A DNA stretch of 5,744 nt. Origin: Oxalobacteraceae bacterium (lineage in GTDB: Bacteria > Pseudomonadota > Gammaproteobacteria > Burkholderiales > Burkholderiaceae_D). A program made the translations under genes and the position numbers. Where the stretch lies: contig JAIXQV010000283.1 of the NCBI GenBank assembly GCA_027485535.1, forward strand, positions 1 through 5,744. The letters run 5' to 3'. Below are positions 1-5,398 of the stretch, in pieces. Position 1 is the first letter of the stretch, and every line of letters starts with the position of its first letter. Below the pieces are notes generated by a model. The model saw nothing but the letters and a program-made list of their open reading frames with translations. It did no database searches and was not told where the DNA came from.

Positions 1-81
1 AGAATGACACTGGCTTGATTGCTTAGGCTAATAGGCCATCCAATATCGCGCGCTAAACGAATACATCTTGTACAACGCACA
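1..81. other. Non-coding stretch downstream of the first GST gene
   Basis: This short left-edge segment shows no open frame that continues from outside the window and no hairpin followed by a T-run that would make a convincing terminator for the minus-strand glutathione transferase. I see only a short direct repeat (TAGGC twice, near 24-36) and a GCGCGC palindrome near 48-53, neither of which I can interpret. Confidence 0.5.
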
Positions 82-741
82 TCACCCCTTAAGCGATGTA
101 CGCCACTCACGCATAAGCTCGGTGTTTTCTTTTCGGTCGGCACTCACCTGCTGCACGCTGGGTCGCTCAGCTAGCCGCTTTAAATACTCTTTTAGCGGAT
201 ATTCTGCCAACACATCTTCGCCGTAGATTGCCTTAGTGGTCATTGAGATTATGGGAAGGTGAACTGCAGCGGCGCAATCCGCCAAGCCAAATTCGCTCCC
301 CGCGATATACGGATCGAAGCTGACTAACTGCGCAAGTGCCTTCGCACTACGTTTGAGTTGTTTGTGGGCCAGCGCTTTGCGTTCATCACTTGCTTTGCCG
401 CCGAAAAATGCTTCGCCGTACAAATCACGCGCAATCAACTCAAGATGAAGTTCAATAAACTGGATCAGCTCGCGCACCTTGGCGGCAGCAAGCGGATCTT
501 TGGGTAGCAGCGGCATCTGCGGGTAGGCGGATTCAAGATAGTCCACCATCACTTGCGATTCGCAGAGGCTCTGCCCATCGATCTCGAAATACGGCAATTT
601 ACCCAAGGGCGATTGAGCCAGTAGCTCGGCAGATCGATCAGGCCATTGCAGCTTTTCCTCGAACGGAATCGCTTTTTCAAGCAGGGCCAGCTTGACCTTG
701 TTGTAGTAATTACTCGCCGCAAACCCACACAGTACGATCAT
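82..741 (-). CDS. Glutathione S-transferase family protein (219 aa)
   Basis: This is a soluble cytosolic glutathione transferase that probably conjugates glutathione to, or reduces, electrophilic compounds; its substrate is unknown. The N-terminal thioredoxin-like half (about residues 1-75) has a candidate catalytic region SNYYNKVK (S10-K17), the cis-proline segment GKLPYFEIDG (P50), and the ESQ motif (E61-Q63) that holds the gamma-glutamyl part of glutathione. The all-helical C-terminal half contains GLADC (152-156), the core aspartate motif of the fold. The length is usual for the family. The frame is open for another 113 codons upstream, to about 1080, but the start at 741 is chosen because AGGAG lies 7 bases before it, the protein begins as family members do (MIVLCGF), and the extension has no GST-like sequence and overlaps the divergent crotonase gene. 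I cannot assign a class: it has no Nu-class T/N signature, so it differs from the second GST in the window. It is transcribed away from the acyl-CoA operon. Confidence 0.93.
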   Translation of the reverse strand: MIVLCGFAASNYYNKVKLALLEKAIPFEEKLQWPDRSAELLAQSPLGKLPYFEIDGQSLCESQVMVDYLESAYPQMPLLPKDPLAAAKVRELIQFIELHLELIARDLYGEAFFGGKASDERKALAHKQLKRSAKALAQLVSFDPYIAGSEFGLADCAAAVHLPIISMTTKAIYGEDVLAEYPLKEYLKRLAERPSVQQVSADRKENTELMREWRTSLKG

Positions 742-748
742 GCCGCCT

Positions 749-753
749 CTCCT
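749..753 (-). promoter_or_regulatory. Shine-Dalgarno site of the divergent GST gene
   Basis: On the minus strand this reads AGGAG, 7 bases before the ATG at 741. It decides the start of the glutathione transferase against the much longer open frame that runs back into the neighbouring gene. Confidence 0.75.
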
Positions 754-771
754 CTGGTGCCGATGAAGGTG

Positions 772-800
772 TTTCCATCCTTGGCCATGCAGTCTATCAT
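772..800 (+). promoter_or_regulatory. Candidate sigma70-type promoter of the acyl-CoA operon
   Basis: TTTCCA (772-777, four of six matches to TTGACA) and TATCAT (795-800, five of six matches to TATAAT) are separated by exactly 17 bases. This would start transcription near 807 and leave a leader of about 23 bases before the crotonase ATG. It sits in the only divergent spacer in the window, where a promoter for the five-gene run is expected. The boxes were found by eye in a short region, so a chance match is possible. I found no equally good promoter for the minus-strand gene and no clear operator palindrome. Confidence 0.45.
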
Positions 801-829
801 TCCGTGCGACAACAACCCCCCTGCCCCCT

Positions 830-1609
830 ATGCCAGCCGAACTGCTTGCCTCGCGCCACGAACATACCCTGGTGCTCACCCTGTCAAACCCCGGCGCTAA
901 GAACGCGCTGCACCCGGATATGTACGCCGCCGGTGTGGAGGCACTGGAGACCGCCGAGCGCGATCCGGCGGTGCGCTGCATCGTACTGACAGGCGCCGGT
1001 GATGTATTTTGCGCGGGCGGCAATTTGAACCGTTTGCTCGAGAACCGGGCCAAAGACCGATCAGTGCAGGCAAATTCCATCGATCAGCTGCACGGCTGGG
1101 TAGCCGCTATCCGCGACTGCAGCAAGCCAGTGATTGCCGCAGTTGAAGGGCCGGCCGCGGGAGCCGGTTTTTCCCTGGCGTTGGCTTGCGATCTGATTGT
1201 TGCCGCCGAGTCCGCTAAATTCGTGATGGCCTATGTGAAAGTGGGACTGACACCCGACGGTGGCGGTTCATGGTTCTTGTCACAGGCATTACCACGACAA
1301 CTCGCGACCGAGATACTGCTACTGGGTCAGGCAGTGACCGCAGCGCGCCTACACCAGGCGGGTATCGTAAACCGCGTGGTTACCGACGGCACCGCGCTGG
1401 ATGAAGCACTGAAGTGGTCTGAGCAATTCGCCGGCCTGTCACCAAATGCCTGCGCCGGTATCAAATCGCTACTACACGATGCGCCGGCGCATACGTTGAG
1501 CACGCATTTCAATGCAGAGAAGCAGAGCTTTGTCGACGCACTGCATCACCGCGATGGGTTAGAGGGCATCACGGCCTTTCTCGAAAAAAGAAAGGCAGAT
1601 TACCGATGA
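830..1609 (+). CDS. Crotonase-family protein, PaaG-like enoyl-CoA isomerase/hydratase (259 aa)
   Basis: This is a member of the enoyl-CoA hydratase/isomerase superfamily acting on CoA thioesters in the cytoplasm. The two oxyanion-hole segments are present: CAGGNL (61-66) and GPAAGAGFSL (107-116). The C-terminal trimerisation helices end in a typical FLEKRKADYR tail, and the length is standard. The two catalytic glutamates of classical hydratases (rat Glu144 and Glu164) align with S115 and Y135, so simple syn-hydration is unlikely. An aspartate is present instead in VGLTPDGGGSW (D143). The neighbourhood FVMAYVKVGLTPD closely resembles PaaG, the 1,2-epoxyphenylacetyl-CoA isomerase, which uses an aspartate at this place, so a double-bond or ring isomerase is the better guess. 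There is no paa ring-epoxidase gene nearby, so the substrate need not be phenylacetyl-CoA. It is the first gene of the operon. Its start has no Shine-Dalgarno sequence, only a C-rich leader. Its stop overlaps the next ATG (ATGA). Confidence 0.92.
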   Translation: MPAELLASRHEHTLVLTLSNPGAKNALHPDMYAAGVEALETAERDPAVRCIVLTGAGDVFCAGGNLNRLLENRAKDRSVQANSIDQLHGWVAAIRDCSKPVIAAVEGPAAGAGFSLALACDLIVAAESAKFVMAYVKVGLTPDGGGSWFLSQALPRQLATEILLLGQAVTAARLHQAGIVNRVVTDGTALDEALKWSEQFAGLSPNACAGIKSLLHDAPAHTLSTHFNAEKQSFVDALHHRDGLEGITAFLEKRKADYR

Positions 1610-2310
1610 GTTTCAATCCACGGCGCCGCATCTATCTGATGCGGCACGGTAGCGTCACTTACTTTGATAGTGACGGTAAACCTGTACTCCCCGAATCTGT
1701 TCCGCTCAACAATGCCGGGCGCGAGCAAGCCAGTGCCGCTGGGCGTGTGTTCGCGGAACATGGCGTCAAGTTTGATCGCGTGATTGTGTCGGGCCTGCCG
1801 CGCACCGTTGAGACCGCTACTCGAGTGCTCGCTGAAACCGGGCAAGACATCGCGCTTGAGCAATGGCCCGAATTTGTCGAGATTCGCGGCGGTAAACTCT
1901 CTAGCATTCCTGATACTGAGTTACGCGCTGCGTTTACGGCAGCCTTCGAAGGTATCGCGCCGGAACACATGCGCTTTCTGGGTGGCGAAAGCGTCGGTGA
2001 GTTACTTGATCGGATTCACCCCGCAGTGGACAAACTACGTGCCGATCCTGATTGGGATACCGTGCTCGTCGTTCTGCACGGCGGCGTGAACCGCGCGATT
2101 TTGTCGTATGCCCTGACGGGTCAGCGGATTTTCATGGGTAACCTCGCGCAAACCGCGGGCTGTATCAACGTGCTGGATGTAGGCGAAGCTGCGATTGACT
2201 GGGTGGTGAGGATTGTTAACTACTCACCGCCCTCTACCCTGCAAGCAGAATCACGCGGCACCACGATGGAAGCCTTGTTCCACCAGTACCGTCAATCACG
2301 TGGCATCTGA
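1606..2310 (+). CDS. Histidine phosphatase family protein (phosphoglycerate mutase-like fold, 234 aa)
   Basis: This is a cytosolic histidine-acid phosphatase of the phosphoglycerate mutase/PhoE/SixA clan, which works through a phosphohistidine intermediate. LMRHG holds the nucleophile H14 with R13. LNNAGREQA follows as the usual helix motif. SGLPRTVETA supplies the second phosphate-binding arginine (R66). The EFVE segment (E89 or E92) probably provides the acid/base. VLHGG holds the second histidine (H158). All core residues are therefore present and an active enzyme is expected; a mutase role is less likely because the surrounding loops are not those of GpmA. The gene overlaps the crotonase by four bases (ATGA), implying translational coupling, and ends 7 bases before the kinase start. 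Its substrate is unknown. Lying directly beside a small-molecule kinase, it may hydrolyse the phospho-acyl-CoA made by that kinase, or a dead-end phosphate; this is inference from context. Confidence 0.9.
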   Translation: MSFNPRRRIYLMRHGSVTYFDSDGKPVLPESVPLNNAGREQASAAGRVFAEHGVKFDRVIVSGLPRTVETATRVLAETGQDIALEQWPEFVEIRGGKLSSIPDTELRAAFTAAFEGIAPEHMRFLGGESVGELLDRIHPAVDKLRADPDWDTVLVVLHGGVNRAILSYALTGQRIFMGNLAQTAGCINVLDVGEAAIDWVVRIVNYSPPSTLQAESRGTTMEALFHQYRQSRGI

Positions 2311-2317
2311 TATCACC

Positions 2318-3379
2318 ATGACGACCTCAAGCAATGAGCGCACTACCTCATCGATGAGTATTGATGTCGATGCGCTTGCAGGCTATCTGCGCCAGCATGT
2401 CGGGGGCTTTGCAGGCGAGCTGCAAATCGAACGCTTCTCCGGCGGACAGTCCAACCCCACCTATAAGCTGAGCGCAGGCGGACAGCACTACGTACTACGC
2501 ACAAAGCCTGCACCAGCGACGCTATTGCTACCCTCCGCACACGCGATCGATCGCGAGTTTCGGGTGATGGATGCGCTCTCACGGGTTGGTTTTCCGGTCG
2601 CTCAACAGTACGCACTGTGTCTGGATGAATCGGTTATTGGCCGTGCGTTCTATGTGATGGAATTTATCGAGGGGCGTGTGCTGTGGGATCAGGCACTGCC
2701 TGGCATGAGCCCTGCTGAGCGGGCCGCCATCTACGATGAAATGAATCGTGTGATTGCTCTATTGCACCGTGTTGATTACCAAGCGATTGGCTTAGAAAGC
2801 TACGGCAAGCCCGGCAACTACTTCGCCCGTCAGATTGATCGCTGGACGCGGCAGTACAAAGCTGCCGAGACCGAGCATATCGCTGCGATGGAGTCACTGA
2901 TCGAATGGCTGCCAAAGCACATACCCGATGGCGAGATCACCACCATCGTGCATGGTGATTACCGACTCGATAATGTGATTTTCCATCCGACTGAGCCACG
3001 CATTCTCGCTGTACTCGATTGGGAGCTATCAACGCTGGGGCATCCGCTGGCAGATTTCTCGTATCACTGCATGAGCTGGCATATTGCGCCCGGCGTCTAC
3101 CGCGGTATTGGCGGGCTTGATCTTGAATCGCTCGGCATTCCGAATGAGAAGGACTATATCGCGCGCTACAGCGAGCGAACCGGCATTTCCATTCGCACAG
3201 AAGATTTTCGCTTCTACCTCGCGTATAACCTGTTCCGGATGGCGGGTATCCTGCAAGGCATCATGAAGCGCTACCAGGACGGTACGGCTGCCAGCGATGA
3301 GGCGCTGCGGAACGCACAAGCTACACGACCGATGGCAGAGCTAGGCTGGGCTTATGCCAGCGGCGCTGCGAACATTTAA
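2318..3379 (+). CDS. APH-fold phosphotransferase, LvaA/ACAD11-kinase-like (353 aa)
   Basis: This is an aminoglycoside-phosphotransferase-fold kinase of the type associated with acyl-CoA dehydrogenases, not an antibiotic resistance gene. The N-lobe has FSGGQSNPTYKL (glycine-rich loop from G42) and YVLRTKPAP (ATP-binding lysine probably K63). The C-lobe has the catalytic loop HGDYRLDN (212-219, D214 base, N219) and the metal-binding LDWELSTLGHPLADF (D234). Relatives are LvaA of Pseudomonas putida and the kinase half of mammalian ACAD11, which phosphorylate the 4-hydroxyl of 4-hydroxyacyl-CoAs. The ACAD11-type dehydrogenase directly downstream supports the same reaction here. The start is uncertain: 2318 lies 7 bases after the phosphatase stop and lacks a good ribosome site. 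An ATG at 2354 (341 aa) is possible because residues 1-12 are low-complexity Ser/Thr. The frame is open back to 2213, but that part lies inside the phosphatase gene and looks non-coding. No LvaB-like small partner gene is present. Confidence 0.92.
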   Translation: MTTSSNERTTSSMSIDVDALAGYLRQHVGGFAGELQIERFSGGQSNPTYKLSAGGQHYVLRTKPAPATLLLPSAHAIDREFRVMDALSRVGFPVAQQYALCLDESVIGRAFYVMEFIEGRVLWDQALPGMSPAERAAIYDEMNRVIALLHRVDYQAIGLESYGKPGNYFARQIDRWTRQYKAAETEHIAAMESLIEWLPKHIPDGEITTIVHGDYRLDNVIFHPTEPRILAVLDWELSTLGHPLADFSYHCMSWHIAPGVYRGIGGLDLESLGIPNEKDYIARYSERTGISIRTEDFRFYLAYNLFRMAGILQGIMKRYQDGTAASDEALRNAQATRPMAELGWAYASGAANI

Positions 3380-3399
3380 CTAACCAATCAAAAACAACC

Positions 3400-3404
3400 A
3401 GGAG
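3400..3404 (+). promoter_or_regulatory. Strong Shine-Dalgarno site of the acyl-CoA dehydrogenase
   Basis: AGGAG lies 6 bases before the ATG at 3411, in the 31-base gap after the kinase. It is the only clear consensus ribosome site in the plus-strand run, which suggests that the dehydrogenase is translated independently and perhaps more strongly than its neighbours. Confidence 0.75.
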
Positions 3405-3410
3405 ACTCCG

Positions 3411-4643
3411 ATGGACTTTGCGTATTCCGAACGCTGTGAGCGTCTGCGCGAAAAACTGCTCGCGTTCATGGCGACGCATGTTTACCCAAACGAGCGCCGT
3501 TATAAAGACGAAGTGGACCGCAATGGCCGCGAGCTCGGCAACCGCTGGATTCCCACCGAAGTGGTCGAGGAACTCAAACCCATTGCACGCGCTGCAGGTT
3601 TGTGGAACCTGTTTTTGCCACAATCTTCACGCGCGCCAGAGGGACTATCGAACCTCGACTACGCGCCCTTGTGCGAGATCATGGGTCGAGTAACATGGGC
3701 GCCCGAGATCTTCAACTGCTCGGCTCCTGACACCGGCAACATGGAAACCATTGAGCGCTATGGCTCGGAAGAAAACAAGCGCGAATGGCTGGAGCCACTG
3801 CTGCGCGGCGAGATACGTTCGGCGTTTGCAATGACCGAACCAGATGTGGCCTCCAGCGATGCAACCAATATCAGTACCCGCATCGAGCGTGATGGTGACT
3901 CGTATGTGATCAATGGTCGCAAATGGTGGATATCCGGTGCCGGTGACCCGCGCTGCAAAATCTTCATCGTGATGGGCAAAACCGACCCGCAGGCGGCGCG
4001 TCATGAACAGCAATCGATGATTCTAGTGCCAGCAGATACACCGGGCCTGAACATCCTCCGACCGCTGCCGGTGTTTGGCTACGACGATGCGCCGCACGGT
4101 CACTGCGAGATCGTGTTTGATAACGTACGCGTACCCGCATCGAACATGCTGCTGGGTGAAGGTCGCGGCTTTGAGATCGCGCAGGGTCGACTAGGGCCTG
4201 GACGTATTCATCACTGCATGCGTGCCATAGGCACTGCCGAGCGCGCGCTAGAGTTGATGTGCAAGCGACTCGATTCGCGTGTTGCTTTTGGCCGCAAAAT
4301 CTCCGAGCAAGGTGTTTGGCGCGAGCGTATCGCCGAGTCACGCATCATGATCGATACTGCACGGCTGCTGGTCCTCAAGGCCGCCTACATGATGGATACC
4401 GTCGGCAATAAGGTCGCTAAAACCGAAATTGCCATGATCAAGGTACTGGCACCCAATGTGGCGCAGCAGATCATCGACTGGGCGATACAGGCGCATGGTG
4501 CCGGTGGTGTGTCGGATGATTTCCCGCTGGCGCAGTTGTGGGCGCATAACCGCACGCTCCGTCTTGCAGATGGCCCGGATGAGGTGCATCGCAACGCTAT
4601 CGCCAAACTAGAGCTGGCAAAGTACCTTAGTCTGCCGGGTTAA
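3411..4643 (+). CDS. ACAD10/11-type acyl-CoA dehydrogenase, LvaC-like (410 aa)
   Basis: This is a flavin-dependent acyl-CoA dehydrogenase-fold protein of the ACAD10/ACAD11 subgroup. The order is an N-terminal helical domain (about 1-135), a middle beta domain with the flavin-binding AMTEPDVASSDATN (140-153) and RKWWISGAG (170-178), then a C-terminal four-helix domain with GRGFEIAQGRLGPGRIHH (251-268) and LRLADGPDEVHR near the end. As I recall, these stretches are nearly identical to the dehydrogenase half of human ACAD11. The position of the catalytic glutamate of medium-chain acyl-CoA dehydrogenase (the YEG motif) carries D387 within ADGPDEVH, a signature of this subgroup. LvaC and ACAD11 act on 4-phosphooxyacyl-CoA made by a partner kinase and drive loss of phosphate, moving the oxygen function towards beta-oxidation. 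The gene next to it encodes such a kinase, so the pair is a split ACAD11. Length is normal for a stand-alone dehydrogenase. A strong ribosome site fixes the start. Confidence 0.95.
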   Translation: MDFAYSERCERLREKLLAFMATHVYPNERRYKDEVDRNGRELGNRWIPTEVVEELKPIARAAGLWNLFLPQSSRAPEGLSNLDYAPLCEIMGRVTWAPEIFNCSAPDTGNMETIERYGSEENKREWLEPLLRGEIRSAFAMTEPDVASSDATNISTRIERDGDSYVINGRKWWISGAGDPRCKIFIVMGKTDPQAARHEQQSMILVPADTPGLNILRPLPVFGYDDAPHGHCEIVFDNVRVPASNMLLGEGRGFEIAQGRLGPGRIHHCMRAIGTAERALELMCKRLDSRVAFGRKISEQGVWRERIAESRIMIDTARLLVLKAAYMMDTVGNKVAKTEIAMIKVLAPNVAQQIIDWAIQAHGAGGVSDDFPLAQLWAHNRTLRLADGPDEVHRNAIAKLELAKYLSLPG

Positions 4644-4669
4644 TTCCTTCAACTTCCCATCACACGACC

Positions 4670-5362
4670 ATGATTGATGTCTACTCCTGGCCCACACCGA
4701 ATGGCCACAAGATTCATATTCTGCTGGAAGAGTGCGGCCTTCCCTATCGCGCGCATGCCATCGATATTGGTGCAGGCGATCAGTTCGCGCCCGAGTTCCT
4801 GGCAATTTCGCCGAACAACAAAATCCCAGCGATCGTCGACCCCGATGGCCCCGATGGCAAACCGATGTCGCTGTTTGAATCCGGCGCGATTCTGGTTTAC
4901 CTCGCCAGCAAAGTGAATCGCTTTCTTGGCGACACTGATCGCGAGAAATTTAATGTGCTGCAGTGGCTGATGTGGCAGATGGGTGGCTTTGGTCCAATGC
5001 TGGGACAGGCGCATCACTTCCGTATCTACGCCCCGGAAAAAATCGAGTACGGTATTCAGCGCTACACCAATGAAGCAGCCAGACTGTACGGCGTACTCGA
5101 TAAGCAGCTTTCACAGCATCGCTACCTGGCGGGTGATAGCTACACCATCGCAGATATCGCCACCTTCCCCTGGACACGTTCCTGGCAGAACCAAGGCATC
5201 GACTGGGCAGACTACCCGCATGCGAAACGCTGGCATGACGAGATCGCTGCGCGGCCAGCCGTTCAGCGCGGCGTTCAGGTTCTTGCCGACCTGCGCAGGC
5301 CGCTGATCGATGACAAGGCGAAGTCAGTGCTGTTCGGCGCAGAGCAGTACAAGGCGCGCTAG
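4670..5362 (+). CDS. yfcG: Nu-class glutathione transferase, YfcG-like disulfide-bond oxidoreductase (230 aa)
   Basis: This is a cytosolic glutathione transferase of the Nu class (YfcG/YghU, related to yeast Ure2p). Family enzymes have low conjugating activity but reduce disulfides and organic hydroperoxides with glutathione. The class signature TPNGHKI places T9 and N11 where YfcG uses them to bind two glutathiones. SPNNKIPAIVD contains the cis-proline (P53), FESGAI (69-74) binds the gamma-glutamyl group, and GGFGPMLGQAHHF (105-117) and YTIADIATFPW are the typical C-domain blocks. Alignment by memory to Escherichia coli YfcG is close over nearly the whole length, with a slightly longer charged tail here. 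It is the last gene of the plus-strand run, 26 bases after the dehydrogenase, with no visible Shine-Dalgarno sequence, so translation may depend on ribosomes from upstream. Its place in the operon suggests protection against electrophiles or peroxides arising during acyl-CoA catabolism, or a direct step on a glutathione adduct; this is inference. Confidence 0.92.
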   Translation: MIDVYSWPTPNGHKIHILLEECGLPYRAHAIDIGAGDQFAPEFLAISPNNKIPAIVDPDGPDGKPMSLFESGAILVYLASKVNRFLGDTDREKFNVLQWLMWQMGGFGPMLGQAHHFRIYAPEKIEYGIQRYTNEAARLYGVLDKQLSQHRYLAGDSYTIADIATFPWTRSWQNQGIDWADYPHAKRWHDEIAARPAVQRGVQVLADLRRPLIDDKAKSVLFGAEQYKAR

Positions 5363-5371
5363 ATTTACCCG

Positions 5372-5398
5372 GCGGTGCTGGCGGTGCTGGCGGTGCTT
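5372..5398 (+). repeat. Three tandem copies of a 9-base unit at the convergent junction
   Basis: GCGGTGCTG occurs at 5372-5380 and 5381-5389, and a third copy at 5390-5398 ends in TT instead of TG. The array fills the space between the two convergent stop codons and its last copy reaches into the TAA of the minus-strand gene. Being 9 bases long, changes in copy number keep any frame. AGCACC at 5413-5418 can pair with GGTGCT in the copies (for example 5393-5398, with a 14-base loop), so a hairpin is possible, but no T-run follows and I do not call a terminator. Confidence 0.85.

Noticed and set aside
742..1080. N-terminal extension of the minus-strand GST frame to 332 residues
   Set aside because: The extra 113 codons run antisense through the spacer and into the crotonase, show no recognisable domain, and a consensus ribosome site marks the internal start at 741.
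830..1609. Part of a phenylacetate (paa) degradation cluster because of PaaG similarity
   Set aside because: None of the paaABCDE epoxidase subunits, paaK or paaZ is in the window, and the partners are those of a 4-hydroxyacyl-CoA pathway.
2213..2317. Longer kinase start at 2213 overlapping the phosphatase
   Set aside because: The additional residues are rich in Pro, His and Cys and unlike the family. They lie out of frame inside the conserved end of the phosphatase gene, so they are most likely a shadow.
2318..3379. Aminoglycoside resistance phosphotransferase
   Set aside because: The fold is shared, but the motifs (GGQSNPTYKL, HGDYRLDN, LDWELSTLGHPLADF) and the adjacent ACAD11-type dehydrogenase point to the acyl-CoA-linked kinase subgroup. 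No mobile element or other resistance gene is nearby.
3029..4013. Several antisense open frames of 70-125 codons across the kinase and dehydrogenase genes
   Set aside because: They are opposite strongly conserved coding sequence, lack ribosome sites and domain-like composition, and are expected by chance in GC-rich genes.
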